From contig NZ_JAMOIM010000001.1 in NCBI RefSeq assembly GCF_026130545.1, forward strand, positions 62,001 through 126,000: a stretch of DNA of 64,000 bases, written 5' to 3'. The DNA comes from Lichenifustis flavocetrariae. Its GTDB lineage: Bacteria; Pseudomonadota; Alphaproteobacteria; Rhizobiales; Beijerinckiaceae. The translations under genes and the position numbers were made by a program. The notes beneath the pieces were generated by a model that had not been told where the DNA came from, made no database searches, and saw only the letters and a program-made list of their open reading frames with translations. Numbering within the stretch: position 1 is the stretch's first letter; each line of letters opens with the position of its first letter. Below, piece by piece: positions 37,096 through 45,916 of this stretch.

Positions 37096-37608
37096 GTGCT
37101 CGATCTGCCCACACTCACGTTCTTTCCTCTGCTGATGGCCTATGCGGCCATCTCCGATGTGCTGACCATGACCATCGCGAACCGGCTTTCGGTTTTGCTG
37201 GTGGTCGGTTTCGTCGTGCTGGCCCTGCTGGCCGGCCTGCCGGTGGCCGTGATCGGTCTTGATCACCTCGCCTGCGGGGCCGCCGTCCTGCTTCTGACCT
37301 TTACGCTCTTTGCATTCGGATGGATTGGCGGCGGAGACGCCAAACTCGCGGCCGCGACGGCCGTGTGGCTGGGCTGGTCGCATCTCGGCGACTACGGGCT
37401 TCTCACATCCTTGCTGGGAGCCGGCCTGACACTGCTTATTCTCCAGTTCCGGCGGCTCGCCCTGCCGGAATTCTGCTGCCGGCAGGCATGGCTGATGCGA
37501 CTTCACGAAAAGCACAATGGAGTGCCTTACGGGGTGGCTCTCGCGGTCGCCGGACTCGTGATCTATCCCGACACCCGCCTGTGGCAAAACGTGATGGGGC
37601 TTGTGTGA
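37096..37608 (+). CDS. cpaA: prepilin peptidase CpaA (A24 family)
   Basis: A 170-residue membrane protease with several hydrophobic helices. The two catalytic aspartates of the A24 family are visible: Asp21 in AAISDVLTMTIANR and Asp81 in the GGGDAKL motif. It cleaves the leader of the Flp pilin and is shorter than bifunctional PilD because the methylase part is absent, as normal for CpaA/TadV. Translation probably begins at GTG (37096). The pilin gene ends 182 bases upstream, a gap that often limits read-through so that pilin is made in excess. Confidence 0.9.
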   Translation: MLDLPTLTFFPLLMAYAAISDVLTMTIANRLSVLLVVGFVVLALLAGLPVAVIGLDHLACGAAVLLLTFTLFAFGWIGGGDAKLAAATAVWLGWSHLGDYGLLTSLLGAGLTLLILQFRRLALPEFCCRQAWLMRLHEKHNGVPYGVALAVAGLVIYPDTRLWQNVMGLV

Positions 37609-37649
37609 GGCTTTGGCACACCGTCGAGCATTCCGGCTCCAGTGACTTG

Positions 37650-37664
37650 TTAACCATGCTTTGA
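37650..37664 (+). promoter_or_regulatory. CtrA-like box upstream of cpaB
   Basis: TTAA, seven bases, TTGA differs at one base from the full CtrA recognition site TTAA-N7-TTAA, and its left part is the TTAACCAT form frequent in alphaproteobacteria. It stands 58 bases before the cpaB ATG in the only real gap of the cpa cluster. With cckA in the same window, direct cell-cycle control of pilus assembly genes is plausible, as known for pilA in Caulobacter. Confidence 0.45.
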
Positions 37665-37721
37665 CGTTGTTGGCCTAGCTTCGCTGCAGATCCCGTTCGG
37701 GGTTCTCGCGAAGTCAATTCT

Positions 37722-38510
37722 ATGAATCCAATCCGCATTGCTGTCCTGGTGCTCGGAGTCGCGGCCGCTGGCGGAGCCTTGATGCTTGCCATGGCACCGA
37801 AACCGGCTCCCGTCGTCTCGCAGGCTGCGGCTCCCACCCTGGCCCCCGTTCCGACCGACCAGGTGATGGTTGCGGCCCGGGATCTCCCGCTCGGCAAGAT
37901 CCTGACGCCGGCGGACCTGTCGTGGCAGGCATGGCCCAAAGAGGCGGTGGCTCCCTTCATGATCCATCGCGACGACAAGGCGATGGCCGATATCGCCGGA
38001 TCCATCGTTCGCGCCGCATTCTATCCGGGTGAGCCAATCCGCCGGGAACGCCTCATCAAGGGTGCCAATTCGGGATTCCTGTCGGCCGTGCTGCCCAGCG
38101 GCAAGCGCGCCGTCGCCATCACCATCGATATGCAGGGGTCGACCTCTGCCGGCGGTTTTGTCCTCCCCAACGATCGGGTCGACGTGCTCCGCACTGTGAA
38201 AGCCTCCGCGGCGCCGGGGGCGTCGGAGACCTATGTCACGGAAACATTGCTGACCAACATCCGGGTGCTCGCCATCGGGCAGAGCGTCGAGGACAAGAAC
38301 GGGCAGACGGTCGTCACAGGTTCGACCGCCACGTTGGAACTCGATCCCGTTCAGGCTGAAACCGTGGTGCTGGCACAGCGCACCGGCCAGCTCTCGTTGA
38401 CGTTGCGCAGCATGCTCGACGCGGCGCAGACGGGAGATCCGGCCAGGGTTGCCGACGGAAGGACAACTGTGATCCGCTTTGGGGTTGAGGCCGATGGCGC
38501 AACGCACTAG
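37722..38510 (+). CDS. cpaB: Flp pilus assembly protein CpaB
   Basis: The 262-residue protein has one N-terminal membrane anchor (IAVLVLGVAAAGGALMLAMA) and the SAF/RcpC domain: VMVAARDLPLGKILTPADLSW is the CpaB/flagellar P-ring chaperone hallmark. SGFLSAVLPSGKRAVAITID and FVLPNDRVDVL follow in standard order. It is thought to link the inner-membrane platform and the CpaC secretin in the periplasm. The cpaC start codon lies inside its last codons, so the two are translated together. Confidence 0.93.
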   Translation: MNPIRIAVLVLGVAAAGGALMLAMAPKPAPVVSQAAAPTLAPVPTDQVMVAARDLPLGKILTPADLSWQAWPKEAVAPFMIHRDDKAMADIAGSIVRAAFYPGEPIRRERLIKGANSGFLSAVLPSGKRAVAITIDMQGSTSAGGFVLPNDRVDVLRTVKASAAPGASETYVTETLLTNIRVLAIGQSVEDKNGQTVVTGSTATLELDPVQAETVVLAQRTGQLSLTLRSMLDAAQTGDPARVADGRTTVIRFGVEADGATH

Positions 38511-40044
38511 GTCCTGTCGCCGCATCGAGCGGATGGGCACGCTTCAAGCTCGCCGCCTAATCCAGGCCGTCGCGGGGCTCAGCCTGTTGGCGTCGCCCTG
38601 CGGGCCAGCCATGAGTCAGCCGGTGATCCAGCAAGGACCTGAACAGGCCTCGATCCCGGCGCCGCCCTTCATTCAGATTGATCCGTCCCGGCCGACACGA
38701 CGGCTGACGATGGCGGTTGGCAAGTCTTCGATCGTCGACCTGCCCGGCGAGGCGTCGGAGATTTTCATCGGCAACCCAGCCGTCGCCAATGCCGTGGTGC
38801 GCTCGGCCCACAAGATGTTCATCATGGGCGTCGCGAATGGTCAGACCACGATTTTCGCGCTCGACAAGGCCGGGCACCAGATCGCGACTCTTGAACTCAC
38901 GGTGGGCCGCGACACGAGCGAGCTCAGCGCCATCTATCGGACGGCGCTGCCGGGCAACGACATTCGGGTCCAGACCGTCGACGACACCATCATTCTGACC
39001 GGAGAAGTGCAGTCAGCCGTGGATGCGCAGAAGGCGCAGGATATCGCCAATGCCTTCGTGAACTACACGGCCGTTGGCGGCGGCTCGGCTTCGAGCGGCA
39101 GTGGAAGTGGCAGCAGCGTCTCCTTCGGCAGCACGCAGGTGGTCAGCGGCAAGCTGATCAACGCCCTCGTGATCCGCGAGCGCGACCAGGTGATGCTGAA
39201 AGTCCAGGTAGTCGAGGTCCAGCGCGCGGTGCTGAAGCAACTGGGCGTGTCGATCACCGGAAATTGGTCGAATGCCGGACAGAAGTTCATAAGCAGCCAG
39301 CAGCCAAGTCTTAGCCCTCTCTTCAATCAAGGTGGGGCTGAATTGATGAAGGCGGGTCACCTCAATTCGACGATCGATGCTTTTGAGCGGAACGGCGTCG
39401 CCCACGTCCTGGCGGAGCCGACCGTGACGGCGATCTCCGGCGAAAGTGCCAAGTTCACAGCGGGTGGCAGCATTCCGGTGGCGAACAGCAGCACCATCGA
39501 CACGACCACGGGCAAGTGCACCGTCACGACAACGCTGCAAAACTACGGCGTCACGCTCAATTTCACCCCCACGGTTTTGTCGGAAGGGCGTATCTCTCTC
39601 CACCTCGCGACAGAAGTGACCGAGCCCGACGGCACGCATGTGGTTCAAAGCGCCTGTTCCAATCAGGTCGGTTTCCGCACGCGCACCCATGAGACGACGG
39701 TCGAGCTTCCTTCCGGCGGCTCGATCGTCACCGCCGGATTGATCCAGCAGTCGAGCAAACAGGCGATCGCCGGCATTCCGGGGCTGATGAACCTGCCGAT
39801 CCTCGGGACTCTGTTCCGCTCACGCGATTACCAGCGCGACGAGTCCGAACTGATGATCGTCGTCACGCCCTATATCGCCAAGACCCTGCGAGCCGATCAG
39901 GTCACGCGGCCGGACGACGGCCTCGCCGACGCCACCGACCCGCAGGCGTGGTTCCTGGGCCGGATCAATCGCATCTATTCGACAGCCGACAACCCCGAAC
40001 TCATCCGCAATTTCCGCGGGCGCGTCGGCTTCATTACCGATTGA
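38494..40044 (+). CDS. cpaC: outer-membrane secretin CpaC
   Basis: A 516-residue secretin. After a signal peptide (hydrophobic LIQAVAGLSLLASPCGPAMS) come the pilus N-terminal domain (SSIVDLPGEASEIFIGNPAV), a BON-like domain (RVQTVDDTIILTGEV is close to the real spacing around residues 160-200) and the secretin core with VMLKVQVVEVQRAVLKQLG, HVLAEPTVTAISGESAKFTA, LPSGGSIVTAGLIQ and GIPGLMNLPILGTLFRS. It forms the outer-membrane channel for Flp pili. The ATG at 38494 has GAGG four bases upstream and overlaps cpaB by 17 bases. A low-complexity Ser/Gly stretch (SASSGSGSGSS) interrupts the middle. Confidence 0.94.
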   Translation: MAQRTRSCRRIERMGTLQARRLIQAVAGLSLLASPCGPAMSQPVIQQGPEQASIPAPPFIQIDPSRPTRRLTMAVGKSSIVDLPGEASEIFIGNPAVANAVVRSAHKMFIMGVANGQTTIFALDKAGHQIATLELTVGRDTSELSAIYRTALPGNDIRVQTVDDTIILTGEVQSAVDAQKAQDIANAFVNYTAVGGGSASSGSGSGSSVSFGSTQVVSGKLINALVIRERDQVMLKVQVVEVQRAVLKQLGVSITGNWSNAGQKFISSQQPSLSPLFNQGGAELMKAGHLNSTIDAFERNGVAHVLAEPTVTAISGESAKFTAGGSIPVANSSTIDTTTGKCTVTTTLQNYGVTLNFTPTVLSEGRISLHLATEVTEPDGTHVVQSACSNQVGFRTRTHETTVELPSGGSIVTAGLIQQSSKQAIAGIPGLMNLPILGTLFRSRDYQRDESELMIVVTPYIAKTLRADQVTRPDDGLADATDPQAWFLGRINRIYSTADNPELIRNFRGRVGFITD

Positions 40045-40838
40045 TGCCCATGACCGCTCCGATCGAGATCGCACCCATGTCGGCTCCCGCTTCCCTCCGG
40101 GGTTCTGCTGTCGCGCGCCCGCTGGCGCTACTCCTGGTGTTGGCCGGGACTTTGGCGTCCGCGGGCTGCTCCAGTCCGGTCGACCGGGCGGTCGCCACGA
40201 TGCCGGTCTCGGAGGATTATCGCCTCCGCCATCCTGTCGTGCTCGCCAATGCGCCGCAGCGCCTCGACATTTTCTTCGTCGGCCCCACCGGTCAACTGGA
40301 TGTGCCTCAGGCGCGCCAGCTCGAAGCTTTTGCGCGGAGCTATTTGGCTGAGGGGCAAAGCGGCCTGCAGATCGCGATCCCGGAGGGGGCGGTCGACCAT
40401 GCGGCGGCGGAGCGGACGTTGACGGCGGTCCGCCGGGCGCTGTTACAGATCGGCGTCAAGGGTCGCGTGAGCCTCTCGGCCTACCCTGTGCGGGATCCTG
40501 CCATCGCGTCGCCGCTGCACCTCTCCTACGCCGCGTTGCAAGCACGTCCCACCACGCGTTGCGGGGAGTGGCCTGACGATCTCGGGTCAGGGGCGACGCT
40601 CGCGACATGGAACAACAGCAGCTACTACAATTTCGGCTGCGCCAACCAGCAGACGCTCGCGGCCCAGATCGCCGATCCTCGTGACCTCGTGAAGCCGCGG
40701 GCTCTCGACCCAACGGATGTGCAATTGAGGACGCGGGCCATCCAATCGCTCCGTGGAACTTCGACGGTCACGGGTGTGGACCCCAGTACGATCTGGACCA
40801 ACAACCCGATCCCGATCGGGCCGGCTGGGCAATTCTGA
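40044..40838 (+). CDS. cpaD: Tad pilus lipoprotein CpaD
   Basis: The 264-residue product carries a lipoprotein signal (LALLLVLAGTLASAGC, Cys as the acylation site) and a CpaD-type body: DYRLRHPVVLANAPQRLDIF, LSAYPVRDPAIASPLHLSY and CGEWPDDL, with NFGCANQQTLAAQIADPRDL near the end. CpaD supports the secretin in the outer membrane. Its ATG overlaps the cpaC stop by one base (TGATG) and its own stop overlaps the cpaE start in the same way, so cpaC, cpaD and cpaE are translationally coupled. Confidence 0.92.
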   Translation: MPMTAPIEIAPMSAPASLRGSAVARPLALLLVLAGTLASAGCSSPVDRAVATMPVSEDYRLRHPVVLANAPQRLDIFFVGPTGQLDVPQARQLEAFARSYLAEGQSGLQIAIPEGAVDHAAAERTLTAVRRALLQIGVKGRVSLSAYPVRDPAIASPLHLSYAALQARPTTRCGEWPDDLGSGATLATWNNSSYYNFGCANQQTLAAQIADPRDLVKPRALDPTDVQLRTRAIQSLRGTSTVTGVDPSTIWTNNPIPIGPAGQF

Positions 40839-42106
40839 TGCGCGGCGCTTCCACCGACACACCGCAGGAGGCCGCGTCCGAGCGGCTGAATCAGATTGCG
40901 GCCGTGCCGCGCATTTCGATTCAGGCCTTTTGCGAGACAGCCGACATGGCGGCTTTGGTGCACGAGGCTGCTGGCGAGCGCCGCATGTCCAGAGCGCACG
41001 TCAAGGTCCACACGGGGGGCGCCGCCGCGGCGGCCGAAGCCTACCGCGAAGCGCCCACTCCGAACCTCATCGTGATCGAAAGCAGTGCCGAACGATCGGA
41101 GCTTCTCGGCTTTCTGGAATCCCTCGCCGAATGCTGCGACGCCGGCACCAAGGTGATGATCGTCGGCCATCTCAACGACATCGTGCTGTATCGGGAATTG
41201 ATGGCGCGCGGGGTGAGCGACTATCTCGTCGCCCCGATCCAGGTGCTCGATCTTGTTCGGGCGATCTCTCACTTGTACACGCATCCGACGGCGGCACCGG
41301 TCGGTCGGGTCATTGCGGTCGTCGGCTGTAAAGGGGGATGTGGAGCGTCCACGGTCGCGCACAACATGGCCTGGGCGATTTCACGCGAGCTCGACGTCGC
41401 GACCGTGATCGTCGACCTCGATCTTGCCTTCGGCACCGCCAGCCTCAATTTCAACCAGGACCCGCCACAGAGCATCGCCGACGCGATCTTCGCGCCCGAC
41501 CGGCTCGACAGCAATCTCGTCGATCGCCTTCTGTCCAAATGCACCGACCGGCTCAGCCTGCTCTCGGCACCGGCCTCGCTGGACCAGTTGTACGATCTAC
41601 AAGACACCGCGTTCGACGGCCTGTTCGACATTCTGCGCGGCTCCGTGCCCTGCGTGGTCCTCGATGTGCCGCATCAATGGACGGCCTGGGCCCGTCGTGC
41701 GCTGACTGCCGCGGACGACGTGGTGCTGGTCGCGGCGCCCGATCTCGCCAATCTGCGCAATGCCAAAAATATGGTCGACCTGTTGCGAGCGGCCCGCTCA
41801 CATGATGCACCTCCTCGACTTGTGATGAACGGGGTTGGCATGTTGAAGCGGCCCGAGATCGCGGTCGCGGATTTTGCCAAGGCTGTGGAGTTGCAGCCTC
41901 TCGCCACGATCCCGTTTGAAGCCAAGCTGTTCGGCACGGCCGCCAACAACGGCCAGATGATCGGCGAAGTCGAGGCCGGCCACAAGATCGCCGGCACCTT
42001 CGTGGATCTGGCCCGCAGGATCTCGGGTCGGATCGAGGCCCGAAAAGCCAAGCGAAAGTTACTGTCGCCCTTCATGAGCAAACTCTACGGAAAATACGCC
42101 TCGTGA
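40838..42106 (+). CDS. cpaE: pilus-localising ATPase CpaE
   Basis: A 422-residue MinD/ParA-like ATPase. An N-terminal receiver-like, phosphorylation-deficient domain occupies about residues 25-140, and a deviant Walker A GCKGGCGASTVAHNMAWAI follows at about 165, with a later switch region VVLDVPHQWTAWARRALTAAD. In Caulobacter CpaE sits at the pole and directs the secretin there. The start codon overlaps cpaD. A gap of 56 bases separates it from cpaF. Confidence 0.92.
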   Translation: MRGASTDTPQEAASERLNQIAAVPRISIQAFCETADMAALVHEAAGERRMSRAHVKVHTGGAAAAAEAYREAPTPNLIVIESSAERSELLGFLESLAECCDAGTKVMIVGHLNDIVLYRELMARGVSDYLVAPIQVLDLVRAISHLYTHPTAAPVGRVIAVVGCKGGCGASTVAHNMAWAISRELDVATVIVDLDLAFGTASLNFNQDPPQSIADAIFAPDRLDSNLVDRLLSKCTDRLSLLSAPASLDQLYDLQDTAFDGLFDILRGSVPCVVLDVPHQWTAWARRALTAADDVVLVAAPDLANLRNAKNMVDLLRAARSHDAPPRLVMNGVGMLKRPEIAVADFAKAVELQPLATIPFEAKLFGTAANNGQMIGEVEAGHKIAGTFVDLARRISGRIEARKAKRKLLSPFMSKLYGKYAS

Positions 42107-42162
42107 CGTCTCGACCCCGACAAACACGCGCCTTGACGTCGGCAACGGAGCGATAGGCGACA

Positions 42163-43596
42163 ATGTTTGGGAAACGCGCTCTCGGTCCTTCCGCCCCGGC
42201 TGCCGTTCAGCCGATAAATACTTCGCCAAAGGCGCCGGTCGAACGCCTGACCGCGAAGTCGACTCCGCGCCCGGCATCGACAAGCGCCGAGCCGATTGTC
42301 TCGACCGAACCCGTGCGCTCGGCTGACTATTATCAGACCAAGAGCATGATCTTTTCGGCTTTGCTCGAAGCGATCGACCTCTCTCAATTGACAAGCCTCG
42401 ACGTTGACAGCGCGCGCGAGGAAATCCGCGACATCGTCAACGAGATCATCGCGATCAAAAACCTGGTTCTGTCGATCGCCGAGCAGGAAGACTATCTCGA
42501 CGATATCTGTAACGACGTTCTCGGCTACGGGCCTCTCGACCCGTTGCTGGCCCGCGACGACATCGCCGACATCATGGTGAATGGCGCCATGCGGACCTAC
42601 ATCGAGGTCAAGGGGAAGATCCAGCTGACCAATGTACGGTTCCGCGACAACGCGCAACTGATGAACATTTGCCAGCGCATCGTCAGCCAGATCGGACGAC
42701 GCGTGGATGAATCCTCACCCATCTGCGACGCTCGTCTGATGGACGGCTCCCGCGTCAATGTCATCGCTCCACCCCTCGCAATCGACGGGCCGGCGCTGAC
42801 GATCCGCAAATTCAAGAAGGATAAGCTGACCCTCGATCAATTGACCAAGTTCGGCGCGATTTCGCCGCAGGGTGCCGAGATTCTGAAGATCATCGGCCGT
42901 GTCCGCTGCAATGTGCTGATCTCAGGCGGCACCGGATCTGGCAAGACGACGCTGCTCAATTGTGTGACGAACTACATCGACCACGATGAGCGCGTGATCA
43001 CCTGTGAGGACGCGGCCGAACTGCAGCTTCAGCAGCCCCATGTCGTACGACTCGAGACGCGGCCGCCGAACCTTGAAGGCACCGGCTCGGTCACGATGCG
43101 CGACCTTGTCAAGAATTGCCTGCGCATGCGTCCCGAGCGGATCATCGTCGGCGAGGTGCGTGGTCCTGAAGCATTCGATCTTCTGCAAGCCATGAACACC
43201 GGTCACGATGGCTCAATGGGGACCCTCCACGCGAACTCGCCCCGCGAAGCGCTGAGCCGCCTTGAGTCGATGATCACCATGGGCGGCTTTTCGCTGCCGT
43301 CCCGGACCATCCGCGAAATGATCGTCACCTCGGTCGACATCGTGATTCAAGCGGCACGCCTGCGCGACGGGTCACGTCGCATCACTCACATCACCGAGGT
43401 GATGGGCATGGAAGGCGACGTGATCACGACCCAGGACCTTCTCCTCTACGACATCGTCGGCGAGGATGCGCAAGGCAACGTCAAAGGGGTGCACCGATCG
43501 ACCGGTATTGGCCGCCCGCGCTTCTGGGAGCGCGCCCGATACTATGGCGAGGAGCAGCGCCTTGCGGCTGCGCTCGATCATTTCGAGACCGCTTAG
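42163..43596 (+). CDS. cpaF: pilus assembly/retraction ATPase CpaF (TadA)
   Basis: A 477-residue secretion ATPase with a disordered N-terminus, an N-terminal dimerisation region ([20 protein letters not shown]), Walker [15 protein letters not shown] at about 252-265, the Asp box [10 protein letters not shown], Walker B-containing [20 protein letters not shown] and the His box [18 protein letters not shown]. This is the full set for the TadA/CpaF ATPase that powers Flp pilus assembly. GGAG lies in the gap before the ATG. Length is typical. Confidence 0.96.
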   Translation: MFGKRALGPSAPAAVQPINTSPKAPVERLTAKSTPRPASTSAEPIVSTEPVRSADYYQTKSMIFSALLEAIDLSQLTSLDVDSAREEIRDIVNEIIAIKNLVLSIAEQEDYLDDICNDVLGYGPLDPLLARDDIADIMVNGAMRTYIEVKGKIQLTNVRFRDNAQLMNICQRIVSQIGRRVDESSPICDARLMDGSRVNVIAPPLAIDGPALTIRKFKKDKLTLDQLTKFGAISPQGAEILKIIGRVRCNVLISGGTGSGKTTLLNCVTNYIDHDERVITCEDAAELQLQQPHVVRLETRPPNLEGTGSVTMRDLVKNCLRMRPERIIVGEVRGPEAFDLLQAMNTGHDGSMGTLHANSPREALSRLESMITMGGFSLPSRTIREMIVTSVDIVIQAARLRDGSRRITHITEVMGMEGDVITTQDLLLYDIVGEDAQGNVKGVHRSTGIGRPRFWERARYYGEEQRLAAALDHFETA

Positions 43597-43698
43597 AAGA
43601 CCGCAATTCACGTCATCTGCCGCAGAGCGGAAAGCTGGTGTTTACCGTGATGGCCTAGAATCACATCAATTGTTGACTGTGCGAGATGCAAAGGGCTC

Positions 43699-44670
43699 AT
43701 GGATCAGCAAGTCCTGATAAGCGTCACGCTCGGCTGCGTCGCCACGATTGCAATGGTCCTCGTCGCGTTCCCGGGATTGTTCTCCGAGTCGAAGGCGGAG
43801 CAGCGGCAAAAAACGATCCAGGCGCGCCCCATACGGCAGTCGGCGCATGAGTTGCGGGATCCCAACGCGCGCCGAAAGCAGGTCAGCGACAGCCTGAAGG
43901 ACCTCGAGAACCGCACTGCCGCCAAGTCGCTCACCCTGGAGACCCGCATCGCCCAGGCAGGTCTGGAGTGGACCCGGCAGCGTTACTGGATCATTTCGGG
44001 ACTGCTCGGTCTGGCACTTGGTGGCGCCGCAATGGTCATCAACGGCTCTCCGCTGATCGCGGCCGCGAGTGCGGCGAGCGGGGCTTTCGGTCTTCCCCGA
44101 TGGGTTCTTTCCTACCTCCGCGACAAGCGGTTCAAGCAATTCCGTCTCGCCTTCCCGGACGCGCTCGACATGATCACCCGCGGTGTCAAGGCCGGCCTGC
44201 CGCTGGGTGACTGCCTGCGCATGATCGCGCGCGAAGCCGCGGAGCCCGTGCGCTCCGAGTTTCGTCACATCATCCAGGCGCAAGGTATCGGATTGGGGGT
44301 TGGTGAGGCGACTGACCGCATGGCGGAACGGATCCCTATTCCAGAGACCAATTTCTTTACCCTCGTGATCAACATCCAGCAGAAGTCCGGCGGCAACCTG
44401 TCGGAAGCCATGGGGAACCTGTCCCGCGTCTTGCGCGAACGTAAGAAGATGGAGGGCAAGATCAAAGCAATGTCTTCGGAGGCGAAGGCTTCGGCGGGCA
44501 TCATCGGGTCGCTCCCCATCGTGGTCGGTGGCTTGGTTTGGGTCACCTCACCGCAATATATCTCGCTGCTATGGACGACCGACACCGGGCGAATGGTGAT
44601 GGTGGGCTCGGCGTGCTGGATGAGCCTCGGCATCTTCATCATCAAGAAAATGGTCAGTTTCGACTTCTAG
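43699..44670 (+). CDS. tadB: Tad inner-membrane platform protein TadB
   Basis: The 323-residue protein begins with a membrane helix, then a cytoplasmic region and the T2SSF (GspF-like) domain: FPDALDMITRGVKAGLPLGD, with EPVRSEFRHIIQAQGIGLG and FFTLVINIQQKSGGNLSEA, and three further C-terminal membrane segments. TadB pairs with TadC to form the platform turned by CpaF. AAGGG lies three bases before the ATG. A gap of about 100 bases follows cpaF. Confidence 0.93.
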   Translation: MDQQVLISVTLGCVATIAMVLVAFPGLFSESKAEQRQKTIQARPIRQSAHELRDPNARRKQVSDSLKDLENRTAAKSLTLETRIAQAGLEWTRQRYWIISGLLGLALGGAAMVINGSPLIAAASAASGAFGLPRWVLSYLRDKRFKQFRLAFPDALDMITRGVKAGLPLGDCLRMIAREAAEPVRSEFRHIIQAQGIGLGVGEATDRMAERIPIPETNFFTLVINIQQKSGGNLSEAMGNLSRVLRERKKMEGKIKAMSSEAKASAGIIGSLPIVVGGLVWVTSPQYISLLWTTDTGRMVMVGSACWMSLGIFIIKKMVSFDF

Positions 44671-44777
44671 GGACCTTTTTGCGGGGGGCCACGCAAGCCC
44701 GGTCAAAGATTGAAGCTGAGGGCGCGCAAAGCGGAAGAATTTTTGCTGACGGGTCCAGAGGAGCTGGCAAGGCATCC

Positions 44778-45755
44778 ATGTTCGAACATCTGTCCCAACG
44801 CCTGGGCGACACGCAATTCTTGTTCTCGCTTCTCGTCGCAGTGGCTGCCATGGCGACGGTGTTGACGGTCGCGATGCCGCTCTTGTCGCCGGCCGATCAC
44901 TTGAACAGGCGGATGAAGGCGATCGCCACCGAGCGTGGCCGGATCCGTGCCCGCGAACGGACTCGCCTTGCATCCGAGAAGAAGGGGCTCCGGGAGAAGC
45001 CCAAGGCTTATATGCTGCGGGTCGTCGAACACCTGAACCTGCGCAAGTGGGTCGGCACCGACACGGCGCCCGCCCAACTGGCTGCCGCGGGGTTCCGTGG
45101 CAACAAGGCCGAGATCGCGTTCCTGTTCTTCAAACTGGTTGCGCCGCTCCTCTTGATGGGGCTGACGTCGTTCTATCTTTTCGTCCTATCGAGCTCGGAC
45201 TGGCCGGTCATCAACCGGATCGCGGGCGTGTTGTTCGCGACCTATCTTGGCATCAAGGCGCCGGACATCTTCTTGTCCAATGCCACGCAGAAGCGGCGTG
45301 CGTCGATCAAGCGCGCCTTCCCCAACACGCTCGATCTCCTGCTGATCTGCGTCGAGTCCGGCATGTCGATCGAGCATGCGATCCGCAAGGTCGGCAAGGA
45401 AATCGGTTCCGAATCGGTGGCCATGGCCGAGGAACTGTCCTTGACGGCCGCCGAGCTGTCCTACCTCTCGGATCGCCGCCAGGCCTACGAGAATCTCGGA
45501 ACCCGCACGGGAACCGAACACATCAAGGCGGTCACGTCCGCCTTGATGCAAGCCGAGCAATACGGCACGCCGATGGGTACGGCGTTGCGGGTTCTCGCGC
45601 AGGAAAGTCGCGACGCCCGCATGATGGAAGCGGAAAAGAAGGCCGCGTCCCTGCCGCCGAAATTGACCGTGCCGATGATCCTGTTCTTCCTGCCGGTCCT
45701 GTTCGCCATCATTGGCACGCCGGCTATCATTCAGGTGATGGCACTGTCGAAGTAG
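44778..45755 (+). CDS. tadC: Tad inner-membrane platform protein TadC
   Basis: The 325-residue second T2SSF protein: N-terminal membrane helix (FLFSLLVAVAAMATVLTVAM), paired membrane segments near 120-165, then FPNTLDLLLICVESGMSIEHAIRKV and LMQAEQYGTPMGTALRVLAQ, closing with a C-terminal helix (MILFFLPVLFAIIGTPAII). The start at 44778 is the first ATG with plausible spacing to an AAGG; the frame opens 80 codons earlier without family sequence. It is the last pilus gene seen; tadD, tadE, tadF and tadG are not in this window. Confidence 0.92.
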   Translation: MFEHLSQRLGDTQFLFSLLVAVAAMATVLTVAMPLLSPADHLNRRMKAIATERGRIRARERTRLASEKKGLREKPKAYMLRVVEHLNLRKWVGTDTAPAQLAAAGFRGNKAEIAFLFFKLVAPLLLMGLTSFYLFVLSSSDWPVINRIAGVLFATYLGIKAPDIFLSNATQKRRASIKRAFPNTLDLLLICVESGMSIEHAIRKVGKEIGSESVAMAEELSLTAAELSYLSDRRQAYENLGTRTGTEHIKAVTSALMQAEQYGTPMGTALRVLAQESRDARMMEAEKKAASLPPKLTVPMILFFLPVLFAIIGTPAIIQVMALSK

Positions 45756-45916
45756 GCGGAAGAGATCGGGCCCGGACCGACTTGCCATCCGAGTGGATCG
45801 TTTGGCTTCTGCGAGGGGCAATCCAGCTTGGTGCCGAGGCCGACCTGGCGACCGGGCCGGCGGTCGAACCAAGGCCCTCGGATTAAGCCGCGCGAATTCG
45901 ATCCCGTTCGCTCTCC

